Below, in pieces: positions 23,062 to 32,662 of a stretch of 50,846 nucleotides of DNA (the first letter of the stretch is position 1; each line of letters begins with the position of its first letter). The notes under the pieces were generated by a model that did not search any database, was not told the DNA's origin, and saw only the letters and a list, made by a program, of their open reading frames with translations. The position numbers and the translations under genes were made by a program. The stretch spans positions 1-50,846 of the forward strand of contig JADLHW010000012.1 of assembly GCA_020848615.1 (NCBI GenBank). The letters run 5' to 3'. This DNA comes from Thermoleophilia bacterium (lineage in GTDB: Bacteria > Actinomycetota > Thermoleophilia > Miltoncostaeales > Miltoncostaeaceae).

Positions 23062-23327
23062 GGGGTCTCCTCGTCGTCGGGCAGGGGGTCGAGCAGGGCG
23101 CGGGCCTCCAGGGCGCGGTCCTCCGGCACCAGCAGCTCGCGCGGCCCCGCGGCGAGCATGTCCGGCACGTCGAACGTCGTGCGGCGGATGAGCACCGGGA
23201 TGCCGATCTCGTCGAGCAGCTGGGCGAGCATCTCCGCCTCCGGCTGGTGCATCGCGAGCGCCACCCGCACCAGGCGGGGCCGCGGGGAGGCGTCGTCCGG
23301 CCTGCGCCGGCGGAAGAGGGGGCTCAC
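23058..23327 (-). CDS. DUF2007 putative signal-transducing protein
   Basis: An 89-residue protein matching the DUF2007 fold, a small PII-like alpha/beta domain. It shows LVRVALAMHQPEAEMLAQLLDEIGIPV near the start and ELLVPEDRALEARALLDPL at the end. Such proteins are thought to regulate partners by binding small ligands. GTG 23327 overlaps the rhomboid gene stop, and its own stop overlaps the FIST start, forming a three-gene coupled unit rhomboid-DUF2007-FIST. Confidence 0.75.
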   Translation of the reverse strand: MSPLFRRRRPDDASPRPRLVRVALAMHQPEAEMLAQLLDEIGIPVLIRRTTFDVPDMLAAGPRELLVPEDRALEARALLDPLPDDEETP

Positions 23328-24097
23328 CGCGTCCAGCCTGCCAGGCCCGTCAAGGCGCGGTCGGGCGGTGGCGGGCCGCCGTCGTCCCGGCCCGCCATGA
23401 ACGGGCGGATGAGCAGCAGGCCGGCGACCAGCCCCCCGATGTGCGCCCAGTACGCGACCCCGCCGCCCTCGGGCTGCGACGAGTCGCCGAGCGCGACGAA
23501 CTGCAGCCCGAAGTACAGGATCCCCCACAGCCAGGCGGGGACCTTCACCGGGATGATCATCGCGACCAGCGTCCAGACGCCCGCCCGCGGATACAGCAGC
23601 AGGTACGCACCGATGATGCCGGCGATCGCCCCGGACGCGCCGATGAGCGGCAGGCCGCTGGAGGGTTCGGTGATGCCCTGCACGAGGGCCGCCAGGGCAC
23701 CGCACAGCAGGAAGAACGGCAGGAACCGGACGCGTCCGAGCCGGTCCTCCACGTTGTTGCCGAACACCCACAGGAACAGCATGTTGCCCAGCAGGTGCAG
23801 CCAGTCGCCGTGCAGGAACTGGCTGGTGAACAACCCCACCGCGCGGTCGTGCTGCTGGTTCACTCCCTCACAGGTGAGGTCCGCGCCGTCACGGCCGATG
23901 TCGAGCGCCGGGTCCCCGCCCTCCAGGGTGTGCGCCGGCACCATGCCCCACTCGCAGGCGAAGGCCTGCGCGCTGCCCAGCGTCCCGTCGTCCGGAAGGG
24001 TCTGCTGGTAGAGGAACACGAGCACGCACGCCAGGATGAGCCCGATGGTGAGGACCGGGCGGCGGCGCGTCCGGATGTCGTCGTAGATGGGGATCAT
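23324..24097 (-). CDS. Rhomboid family intramembrane serine protease
   Basis: A 257-residue rhomboid with six transmembrane helices and a periplasmic or external loop 1. HGDWLHLLGNMLFLWVFG carries the conserved HxxxN; the active serine is in LIGASGAIAGIIGAYL (GASG); the catalytic His is in VAYWAHIGGLVAGLLL. It should cut transmembrane substrates within the membrane. It leads the rhomboid-DUF2007-FIST unit and is followed upstream by argF 41 bp away. Confidence 0.92.
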   Translation of the reverse strand: MIPIYDDIRTRRRPVLTIGLILACVLVFLYQQTLPDDGTLGSAQAFACEWGMVPAHTLEGGDPALDIGRDGADLTCEGVNQQHDRAVGLFTSQFLHGDWLHLLGNMLFLWVFGNNVEDRLGRVRFLPFFLLCGALAALVQGITEPSSGLPLIGASGAIAGIIGAYLLLYPRAGVWTLVAMIIPVKVPAWLWGILYFGLQFVALGDSSQPEGGGVAYWAHIGGLVAGLLLIRPFMAGRDDGGPPPPDRALTGLAGWTR

Positions 24098-24138
24098 GGG
24101 CGTGCGTCCCCGGCGGCGCCCGGGACGGGTGCCGGGTC

Positions 24139-25101
24139 CTACCCCAGGATGTGCGCCAGGAGCGCGGCCTGGGCGTGGATGCGGTTCTCGGCCTGGTCCC
24201 ACACCGCCGAGCGGTCGCCGTGCAGGACCTCGTGCGTGACCTCCTCGCCCTGGTGGGCGGGGAGCGGGTGCATCACCACCGCGTCGGGGGCGGCCGAGGC
24301 CAGCAGGGCGCCGTCGATGCGGTACGCGTCGAGGTCCCGCCTGCGGCGGTCGGCGTCCTCCTCGTCGCCCATCGACACCCACGTGTCGGTGTAGATCGCG
24401 CGGGCGTCGGCGACGGCGACGTGCGGGTCGGTCACCACCGAGGCGCCGCCGCCCAGCGGCCGGCCGGCGGCGTCGGCCCAGGCCACGGCGTCCGGGTCCG
24501 GCTCGTACCCCGGCGGGCAGGCGGCCACCACCTGCATGCCGGTGAGCGCCCCCACCACCATCAGCGAGATGCAGCAGTTGTTGCCGTCGCCGACGTAGGC
24601 GACCCGCAGGCCGCGCAGCGACCCGAACCGCTCGCGCAGGGTGAGCGCATCGGCGAGCGCCTGGCAGGGATGGTGCGCGTAGGTGAGGCCGTTCACCACC
24701 GGGATGGTGGCCTGCCGTGCCAGCTCGTCGATGGTCTCGTGCGGGCCGGTGCGCAGGACGACCGCGTCCACCATCCGGCTGAGGACCTTGGCGGTGTCCT
24801 GCACCGTCTCGCCGCGGCCCATCTGCATGTCGCGGCCGGCGAGGACGACCGCGTGGCCGCCCAGGTGGCTCACCGCGACCTCGAAGCTCACGCGGGTGCG
24901 GGTGGAGGGACGCTCGAAGATGAGGGCGACCATCCGGCCGGAGAGCACCCGCGGCCAATCGCGGCGGGGCGTGGCCTTCAGCGCGGCGGCGGTGTCGAGC
25001 ACCGCGGCCACCGCCTCGGGCGACAGCTCCATGAGCGTGAGCACGGACGTGCCCGCCACCTCGGGGTGCGGCGTCCCGCCGCCCGGCAGCGCGCCGGTCA
25101 C
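24139..25101 (-). CDS. argF: Ornithine carbamoyltransferase-like enzyme (HPLP variant)
   Basis: A 320-residue transcarbamylase. Carbamoyl-phosphate site FERPSTRTRVSFE; second motif HHPCQALADALTL; ornithine-side loop YTDTWVSMGDEED, whose SMG is typical of ornithine enzymes; terminal QAENRIHAQAAL. The canonical HCLP is replaced by HPLP (H278-P281), the aspartate transcarbamylase form, removing the Cys that contacts ornithine. GTG 25101 has GGAG 6 nt upstream; GTG 25059 would give a more usual 306 residues. No other arginine gene is adjacent. The ornithine reaction is likely but the replacement leaves doubt. Confidence 0.8.
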   Translation of the reverse strand: MTGALPGGGTPHPEVAGTSVLTLMELSPEAVAAVLDTAAALKATPRRDWPRVLSGRMVALIFERPSTRTRVSFEVAVSHLGGHAVVLAGRDMQMGRGETVQDTAKVLSRMVDAVVLRTGPHETIDELARQATIPVVNGLTYAHHPCQALADALTLRERFGSLRGLRVAYVGDGNNCCISLMVVGALTGMQVVAACPPGYEPDPDAVAWADAAGRPLGGGASVVTDPHVAVADARAIYTDTWVSMGDEEDADRRRRDLDAYRIDGALLASAAPDAVVMHPLPAHQGEEVTHEVLHGDRSAVWDQAENRIHAQAALLAHILG

Positions 25102-25303
25102 CGCGTGCTCCGTGCGGGCCCGATGGGGGGCCGGGCCGGCGTGATGTGGTCCTCCACCCTCGCAACCTCCTCGTCGCGGCGCCCGCGGGGTGCCCGCGCC
25201 GCGCCGGCCGTGTCGGCGCCCGTCGGCGTCCTGGCCGCGGCCCCGCGGGACCGCTCCGGCCGGGTCGTCCCGGGAACCCCCGCGCGCCCGCACGGGAGGC
25301 GGG

Positions 25304-25333
25304 AGTGTACCGGCGGTCCGAGGATGTGGACCG
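25304..25333. promoter_or_regulatory. Divergent promoter region with inverted repeat CGGTCC-N8-GGACCG
   Basis: CGGTCC (25314-25319) and GGACCG (25328-25333) lie beside TACACT on the minus strand (25309-25304), a candidate argF -10. TAGCTT of the GGDEF gene sits at 25354. The argF leader would be about 200 nt. The gap 25102-25388 holds no gene. Confidence 0.35.
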
Positions 25334-25388
25334 ATGGCGTCCGGGCCCCGCGCTAGCTTGCGGCGCGACCCCCGAGGTGACCGCGAAG

Positions 25389-26303
25389 ATGCTTCAGGCA
25401 CTCACGTTCCCGCACGATCGCAGCGACCCCCACGCGACCCGCCGCCGCATCGTCCTGCTGTCGGCCCTCGTCGCCGTGCCGGTGCTGCTCCTGGCGATGG
25501 GCGCCTGGCAGGCGTGGCCGCTGCTCATGGTGCCCGTGGCGCTCGCCGCGGCCCTCGCGGGGATGCAGGGCCTGGCGCTCACCGGGGCGATCGCCGCGCT
25601 CGTCATGGCCGTCACCTCCGGTGAGCCGGGGGCCTCCGGCGGGCAGATGTTCGTGGCGCTCCTCGCGGCCGCCGGCCTGTCGCTGCTCATCGCCGGGCGC
25701 AGCGCCGCGATGGAGCGGGACCTGCGCAGGGCCTCCACCGAGTCCCTCACGGACCGCCTCACCGGGCTCCCGAACTACGCGTTCCTGGCCGACGCCCTGC
25801 CGCGGGAGCTCCGCCGGGCCGAGCGGTACGGGCACCCGGTGTCGCTGCTGCTGCTCGACATCGACCGGTTCAAGCGCTTCAACGACATGCACGGGCATGC
25901 CGAGGGCAACCGGCTGCTCGCGCGCGTGGGCGGGACGCTCATGGCCTGCGCCCGGGCGTCCGACCTGCCGTCGCGGTTCGGCGGCGAGGAGTTCGCCATC
26001 GTGATCCCCGGGCCGCTCGCGGAGGCGGCGGAGGCAGCCGAGCGGATCCGCAGGGCCGTCGGCGAGACCCGCATGCCGGTCTCCGGCGGTGAGGTCACGG
26101 TGACGGTGTCCGTGGGCGTCGCGGAGCACGCCGCGGGTGAGCGGCTGGACGGGGCGGACCTCATCCAGCGCGCCGACCGGGCCCTGTACGCGGCGAAGCA
26201 GGCGGGCAGGGACCGCTGCATGGTGCTCGCGGCGGGATCGGTGGAGCCGCTGCCCGCGCCGGCCGTCATCGGCCAGCCGCGGCCCGTGCGCCGCGTGGCC
26301 TAA
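25389..26303 (+). CDS. Membrane diguanylate cyclase (GGDEF)
   Basis: A 304-residue protein. The N-terminal 110 residues contain about four short transmembrane helices (IVLLSALVAVPVLLLAMG onward). The GGDEF domain opens at DRLTGLPNYAFLADAL, LLLDIDRFKRFNDMHGH binds metal and GTP, and the active loop is GGEEF at 198-202, a fully active variant. It should make cyclic di-GMP. GAGGTGA 8 nt before ATG 25389 supports the start; GTG 25377 is the alternative. It is the second GGDEF protein here and lacks a GAF domain. Confidence 0.88.
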   Translation: MLQALTFPHDRSDPHATRRRIVLLSALVAVPVLLLAMGAWQAWPLLMVPVALAAALAGMQGLALTGAIAALVMAVTSGEPGASGGQMFVALLAAAGLSLLIAGRSAAMERDLRRASTESLTDRLTGLPNYAFLADALPRELRRAERYGHPVSLLLLDIDRFKRFNDMHGHAEGNRLLARVGGTLMACARASDLPSRFGGEEFAIVIPGPLAEAAEAAERIRRAVGETRMPVSGGEVTVTVSVGVAEHAAGERLDGADLIQRADRALYAAKQAGRDRCMVLAAGSVEPLPAPAVIGQPRPVRRVA

Positions 26304-26728
26304 CCGCTCCGGGCGGGGTGCGCCGCCGACCAGGCCGACAGCACCAGGCCCACCAGCCCGCCCAGGCCGTGGATGGCGACCAGCGCCGGGTCGGCCGTGA
26401 AGACGTCGTTCGGGTCGCCGTCCAGCACCAAGCCGGCGACGGCCCACGCCGCGAGCAGGATGCCCGACACGGTGAGCCAGCCGCGCGTGAGGTGCTCCTG
26501 GGTCGCGCACCACACGCCCGTGAGGCCGATCGCGAGCTCGGCGACGCCGGTGAGGAAGTGGCCGGGCCAGGTGACGACCTCCCGGGCGTGCACCACGTCC
26601 CACTCCCCGGAACCCGATCGCAGCATCGTGAGGACGCCGAGCACGAGCATCACGCCGGAGGCGAACGTCGCCCAGTGGCGCGCGGGCGACCGGTGCTCTC
26701 TCCGGATGATCGGGGCGCTGTGGGACAC
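26300..26728 (-). CDS. Four-helix membrane protein of unknown function
   Basis: A 142-residue integral membrane protein with four predicted helices (TFASGVMLVLGVLTML, then FLTGVAELAIGLTGVW, LTVSGILLAAWAVAGLVL and IHGLGGLVGLVLSAW). Layout resembles DUF4383-type proteins but I am not sure. GTG 26728 lies 8 nt after TAGCGT, whose TAG is the stop of the upstream PAP2 gene, so it may be read leaderless from an overlapping promoter. Confidence 0.6.
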   Translation of the reverse strand: MSHSAPIIRREHRSPARHWATFASGVMLVLGVLTMLRSGSGEWDVVHAREVVTWPGHFLTGVAELAIGLTGVWCATQEHLTRGWLTVSGILLAAWAVAGLVLDGDPNDVFTADPALVAIHGLGGLVGLVLSAWSAAHPARSG

Positions 26729-26736
26729 CGCCGGAA

Positions 26737-26742
26737 ACGCTA
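26737..26742 (-). promoter_or_regulatory. -10 element TAGCGT overlapping the PAP2 stop
   Basis: Reading on the minus strand from 26742, TAGCGT precedes GTG 26728 by 8 nt; its first three bases are the PAP2 stop. Confidence 0.45.
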
Positions 26743-27255
26743 CCCCGGGGTGCGGCGCCCGGGGAAGACCCGGGCGACCCGCCGTGCCGAGAGGCCGGTG
26801 GCGACGCCCAGCAGCGCCCCCGCGGCGATGTCGCCCGGTTCGTGGTGCCCGTGCGTCACCCGGCCGGTGAGCCCCACGCACGCCGCGGCGCCCATCGCCG
26901 TGCCCAGGCGCCGGTCGCCGCCCGCGACGGCGGTCGTGATCGCCGCGGCGGCCGCGGCATGGCGGCTGGGGAAGCCCCCCTCCGCGCGGGGACCCGGCCG
27001 GCGCCGCCCGATGCGGTCCCGCGCGGCGCGCGCCAGGAGCGCGGCCGCCACGCCCGCCGCGAGCGCCACGGCGCCCTCGCGGCGCGTGGCCCGCCGGGCG
27101 CACAGCAGGGCGACGACGACCCGGAACCCGGGCGACAGCATCCCGGCGGCCGCGGCGAGACCCCCGGCCGCCGCCGGGCGGCGCGCGACGGCCTCCCGCG
27201 CCGCGGCGCCGAGCGCCCGGTCGAGGGACGACAGGCGCCGTGAGATCCCCGTCAC
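26740..27255 (-). CDS. PAP2-superfamily phosphatase
   Basis: A 171-residue lipid-phosphatase-like protein. The three PAP2 motifs are recognisable: RDRIGRRRPGP (Arg/Pro), FPSRHAAAAAA (PSGH form with R for G), and GRVTHGHHEPGDIAAG carrying the catalytic His and Asp. Hydrophobic helices surround them, so it should act in the membrane on isoprenoid or lipid phosphates. Start GTG 27255. It is followed by the four-helix protein and is divergent from the TlpA-like gene by 45 bp. Confidence 0.75.
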   Translation of the reverse strand: MTGISRRLSSLDRALGAAAREAVARRPAAAGGLAAAAGMLSPGFRVVVALLCARRATRREGAVALAAGVAAALLARAARDRIGRRRPGPRAEGGFPSRHAAAAAAITTAVAGGDRRLGTAMGAAACVGLTGRVTHGHHEPGDIAAGALLGVATGLSARRVARVFPGRRTPG

Positions 27256-27286
27256 CCCGGCCCCCGGCCGCCGCGCCCGCCGCTGG

Positions 27287-27292
27287 TAACGT
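27287..27292 (+). promoter_or_regulatory. -10 element TAACGT of the TlpA-like gene
   Basis: TAACGT ends 8 nt before ATG 27301; no ribosome site between. Confidence 0.45.
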
Positions 27293-27300
27293 CAGCGCCG

Positions 27301-27810
27301 ATGCGACGACTCGTCCCGCTGCTGCTCGCCATCGCCGTCCTGGCGGTGGCCGGCTGCTCCGAATCCGGCCTGAAGGTCACGCCGACGCCGGAGGGCGACC
27401 GCAAGGCCGCTCCCGACCTCACGCTGCCGGACCTGCGCGGCGGGGCGGACATCAGCCTCGCCGCGTACCGGGGCAAGCCGGTGCTCCTGAACTTCTGGGC
27501 GTCCTGGTGCGGCCCGTGCGTGGAGGAGACGCCGGCGCTGGCACGGTTCGCGAAGGCCAACGCGGACGTCACCGTGCTGGGCGTGGCGTACATGGACCGC
27601 CCGGAGGACTCCAGGGGCTTCCTGGAGGGCAAGGGCGCCGAGTACCCGCAGATGGTGGACCGCCGCGGCCGCGAGCTCGGCAAGTTCGGCGGCCTCGGCC
27701 TCCCGACCACCGTGCTCATCGACCCGAGGGGCCGCATCATCTCGATGGTCCAGGGCGGGGTGGACGACGACGACCTGACGGGCATCGCCAAGACCCTGCG
27801 GGCCGGCTGA
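27301..27810 (+). CDS. TlpA/ResA-like thioredoxin lipoprotein
   Basis: A 169-residue exported thiol-disulfide protein. Signal peptide RRLVPLLLAIAVLAVAGCSES has the lipobox VAGC (Cys19), so it should be lipidated on the membrane. The thioredoxin fold contains NFWASWCGPCVEETPAL (active CxxC near 76-79) and the cis-Pro in GLGLPTTVLIDPRG. It would reduce or oxidise cysteines outside the cell, for example in cytochrome c maturation. Apparently leaderless; tilS follows after 4 nt. Confidence 0.88.
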   Translation: MRRLVPLLLAIAVLAVAGCSESGLKVTPTPEGDRKAAPDLTLPDLRGGADISLAAYRGKPVLLNFWASWCGPCVEETPALARFAKANADVTVLGVAYMDRPEDSRGFLEGKGAEYPQMVDRRGRELGKFGGLGLPTTVLIDPRGRIISMVQGGVDDDDLTGIAKTLRAG

Positions 27811-27814
27811 GTCG

Positions 27815-29131
27815 GTGGGGACGCACGCGGTGCCGGAGCATACGCCCGACCGCCTCCTCGACCGCGTCGCGGCCACCGCGGCCCGCACCGGGGCGCCCGC
27901 GCCCGGCGAGCACGTGCTGGCGCTGGTCTCCGGGGGACCGGACTCCACGCTGCTCATGCATGCCCTGGCCGGGCGGCACGACGGCCCGGTGACGGTGCTC
28001 AGCGTGGACCACGGCCTGCGGGCGGCGGCGGCCGCCGAGTGCGCCCGGGTGGCGGACGCCGCCCGCGGCCTCGGGCTGCCGGCCCGCACCGAGCGCCTGG
28101 ACCTGCCCGCCGGCCCCGGCGCCCAGGAGCGGGCCCGGGACGCCCGGTACGCCCTCGCCCGGCGGGCGGCCGCGGAGCTCGGCTGCACGGCGATCGCGGT
28201 GGGGCACACCCGGTCCGACCAGGCCGAGACGGTGCTCATGCGCCTGGCCCGCGGCACCGGGCGCACCGGCGCCCTGGGGATGGCGCCCCGCGCGGGTGAC
28301 CTGGTGCGGCCCCTGCTGGAGGTCACCGCCGGCGAGGCCCGGGAGTGGTGCGCCGCGCGCGGCCTGGCGGTCGCGGACGACCCCTCCAACGCCGACCCGG
28401 CGTACACGCGGGTGCGGGCCCGGCGGCTCGTGGCCGCGATGGAGGACCTGCACCCGGGGGCGGCCGGCCACCTCGCCGCGTTCGCGGACGCCCTGCGGGA
28501 CGAGGCCGGGCTGCTGGAGTGCGTCACGGACGCGGCCTGGTCCCGGTGCGCCCGTTCGGGCGGCCTGGACGCCGCGGCCCTGGCGGCCGAGCCGCTCCCG
28601 GTGCGCCGCGTGCTGGTGCGCCGCATGCTGGCCGGGGCCGGCCTGGGCGGCGACGCCACCGGGGCCGCCGCGGTGGGCCGGGTGCTCGCCATGGCCGGCG
28701 GCCCGGTCCGCGCCGAGGTCGCCGGCGCCGCCGTCGTGCGCGAGGACGGCGTGCTGCGGGTCGCGGGGGCCGTCACGGCACCTCCCCCGGCACGTCTCGA
28801 GAGCCCCGGCGAGGTGGCCTTCGGCGACCTGCTGGTGCGGGCGCGCCCGGGGATCGCGGCGCCACCGCGGCCCCACCGGGTGTGCCTGCCGGCCGGGGGC
28901 GCGCTCGTCGTGCGGCCGCCGCTGCCGGGCGACCGGCTGGGGCTGCCCGGCGGCGGGCGTGCCAGAGTGGGGCGCCTGCTGGCGGACCGCGGGGTCCCGG
29001 CGCGGCTGCGGCCGCTGGTGCCGGTGATCGAACTGGATGGCCGCCCCGTGTGGGTGGCGGGGCATCGGGCCGATGCGGCGGCGCTCGCCGCGCCGGGCGA
29101 GCCCGCGACAGTGCTGGAGGTGCTGCGATGA
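27815..29131 (+). CDS. tilS: tRNA(Ile)-lysidine synthetase
   Basis: A 438-residue PP-loop ATPase. SGGPDSTLLMHAL at about 39-51 is the nucleotide motif; VLSVDHGLRAAAAAEC, VGHTRSDQAETVLMRLARGTG and LEVTAGEAREWCAARGL follow the known TilS pattern, with a C-terminal TilS domain (VRPPLPGDRLGLPGGGRARV). It converts C34 of tRNA-Ile2 to lysidine so that AUA is read. GTG 27815 follows the TlpA stop closely; GTG 27830 is possible. The stop overlaps hpt by ATGA, the classic tilS-hpt-ftsH order. Confidence 0.93.
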   Translation: MGTHAVPEHTPDRLLDRVAATAARTGAPAPGEHVLALVSGGPDSTLLMHALAGRHDGPVTVLSVDHGLRAAAAAECARVADAARGLGLPARTERLDLPAGPGAQERARDARYALARRAAAELGCTAIAVGHTRSDQAETVLMRLARGTGRTGALGMAPRAGDLVRPLLEVTAGEAREWCAARGLAVADDPSNADPAYTRVRARRLVAAMEDLHPGAAGHLAAFADALRDEAGLLECVTDAAWSRCARSGGLDAAALAAEPLPVRRVLVRRMLAGAGLGGDATGAAAVGRVLAMAGGPVRAEVAGAAVVREDGVLRVAGAVTAPPPARLESPGEVAFGDLLVRARPGIAAPPRPHRVCLPAGGALVVRPPLPGDRLGLPGGGRARVGRLLADRGVPARLRPLVPVIELDGRPVWVAGHRADAAALAAPGEPATVLEVLR

Positions 29132-29664
29132 CCAAGGGACGGCCCGGCGAGATCCTGGTGTCGGAGGAGCGGCTCCAGGCGCGCATCGAGGAGCTGGCGG
29201 CCGAGGTGGCCCGGGACTACCGGGACCGGGACGTGCTGATCGTCGGTGTGCTGAAGGGCGCGATCTTCTTCATCGCCGACCTGGTGCGGAAGCTCGGGAT
29301 GGGGTGCGAGCTGGACTTCATGGCCGTGTCCTCGTACGGCAGCAACACCCACTCCTCCGGCGTGGTGCGCATCCTGAAGGACCTCGACCACGCCATCGCC
29401 GGCCGGCACGTGCTGGTGGTGGAGGACATCATCGACTCGGGCCTCACGCTGAGCTACCTGCTGAAGAACCTGGCGTCCCGGGAGCCGGCGTCGCTGGAGG
29501 TGTGCACGCTGCTCACCAAGCCGCGGTTCCGGCGTCTCCCGCTGCAGCCGAGGTACGTGGGCTTCGACCTCCCGGACGTGTTCGTGGTGGGGTACGGCCT
29601 GGACGCCGACGAGCAGTACCGGCACCTGCCGTACATCGCCGCCTTCGAGCCGGACGCGTCCTGA
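29128..29664 (+). CDS. hpt: Hypoxanthine phosphoribosyltransferase
   Basis: A 178-residue purine salvage enzyme. VGVLKGAIFFIADLVRKL and the PRPP loop VLVVEDIIDSGLTLSYLL are diagnostic, and VGFDLPDVFVVGYGLD closes the active site. It forms IMP (and GMP) from hypoxanthine (guanine) and PRPP. ATG 29128 overlaps tilS, so translation is coupled. In Bacillus, Hpt also partners TilS and regulates ftsH; that link is not shown here. Confidence 0.94.
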   Translation: MTKGRPGEILVSEERLQARIEELAAEVARDYRDRDVLIVGVLKGAIFFIADLVRKLGMGCELDFMAVSSYGSNTHSSGVVRILKDLDHAIAGRHVLVVEDIIDSGLTLSYLLKNLASREPASLEVCTLLTKPRFRRLPLQPRYVGFDLPDVFVVGYGLDADEQYRHLPYIAAFEPDAS

Positions 29665-29665
29665 T

Positions 29666-29713
29666 CCCGGCCGCCGGCGGGGCGGCGCCCCCGCGCCCCG
29701 GACGCCGGCCGGG
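29666..29713 (+). terminator. Possible hairpin between hpt and ftsH
   Basis: CCCGGCCG (29666-29673) pairs with CGGCCGGG (29706-29713), enclosing a GC-rich inner stem. TATCCT at 29756-29761 is a candidate ftsH -10. Confidence 0.4.
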
Positions 29714-29874
29714 AGGGCGGAACCGACGGCTCCTGAGCCCACCGGTTCACGCTGCTATCCTCGCCCCTCAAGCGTCCGATAGATGAGGACGCGAGTCGTG
29801 ACCGAGCGCCGCCGGCCGGGGCCCACTCCGGCAGCCGGGGCAGCGGCCCACGGCGGTCACCTCCCGGGAGCGAC

Positions 29875-31821
<1,947 letters not shown>

Positions 31822-31825
31822 TGCG

Positions 31826-32662
31826 GTGGGGGGCCGCGCGGCCCTCGGCTGGCTCGTCCCGCCGTGCGTGATGGGGGTGGTGAACGTCACCCCCGACTCG
31901 TTCTCCGACGGCGGCGACAACATGGCCGCGAACGCGGCGCGGGTCACGGTCGACCGCATGGCCGCCGACGGCGCGGCGATCGTGGACGTGGGTGCCGAGA
32001 GCACCCGTCCGGGCGCGGAGCGGGTTCCGCCCGGCGAGCAGCTGCGGCGCCTGGACCCCCTGCTCGCCGACCTGTACGCCCGTCCGCCCGCGACGGCGGT
32101 CTCCATCGACACCACCCACGCCGCGGTGGCGGCGGCGGCCCTGGACGCGGGGGCGGTGCTGGTGAACGACGTGAGCGCGGGCCGCGAGGACCCCGAGCTG
32201 CTGCCGCTGGCCGCCGACCGGGGCGCGGCCGTGTGCCTCATGCACATGCTCGGCCAGCCGAAGGACATGCAGGAGCGCCCCCGGTACGGGGACGTGGTCG
32301 CCGAGGTGCTGGCGTTCCTGGAGGAGCGCATGGCGGCGGCCGTGGCCGCCGGCGTGGCCGAGGACCGCATCCTCCTGGACCCGGGCATCGGGTTCGGCAA
32401 GACGCTGGAGCACAACCTCGCGCTCATGGCGGCGCTGCCGGAGCTCGCCCGCCTGGGCCGGCCCGTGGTGGTGGGCGCGTCCCGGAAGGGGATGATCGGG
32501 CTGCTCACCGGCAGGCCCGTGGAGGGGCGCCTGGCCGGCAGCCTGGGGGCGGCCCTCGCCGCGGTCGCGGGCGGCGCCGCGGTCGTGCGGGTGCACGACG
32601 TCGCGCAGACCGTGGATGCCCTGCGCGTGTGGACCGCGGCGACGGGGGCCGGGCGTGCCTGA
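31826..32662 (+). CDS. folP: Dihydropteroate synthase
   Basis: A 278-residue TIM-barrel enzyme that joins p-aminobenzoate to dihydropterin diphosphate. Motifs: VMGVVNVTPDSFSDGG, VDVGAESTRPGAE (ESTRPGA), ILLDPGIGFGKTLEHN, VGASRKGMIG. The sulfonamide target. GTG 31826 follows ftsH by 4 nt; its stop lies inside the start of the folB-folK gene. Together with the fused gene it provides three folate steps. Confidence 0.95.
   Translation: MGGRAALGWLVPPCVMGVVNVTPDSFSDGGDNMAANAARVTVDRMAADGAAIVDVGAESTRPGAERVPPGEQLRRLDPLLADLYARPPATAVSIDTTHAAVAAAALDAGAVLVNDVSAGREDPELLPLAADRGAAVCLMHMLGQPKDMQERPRYGDVVAEVLAFLEERMAAAVAAGVAEDRILLDPGIGFGKTLEHNLALMAALPELARLGRPVVVGASRKGMIGLLTGRPVEGRLAGSLGAALAAVAGGAAVVRVHDVAQTVDALRVWTAATGAGRA

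Noticed and set aside
25102-25300. Riboswitch in the argF leader
   Set aside because: Hairpins are present but no known riboswitch core could be recognised, and G+C-rich DNA folds readily by chance.
26760-27240. Plus-strand frames opposite the PAP2 gene
   Set aside because: Arg/Pro/Ala-rich with no recognisable domain; PAP2 motifs on the minus strand are intact.
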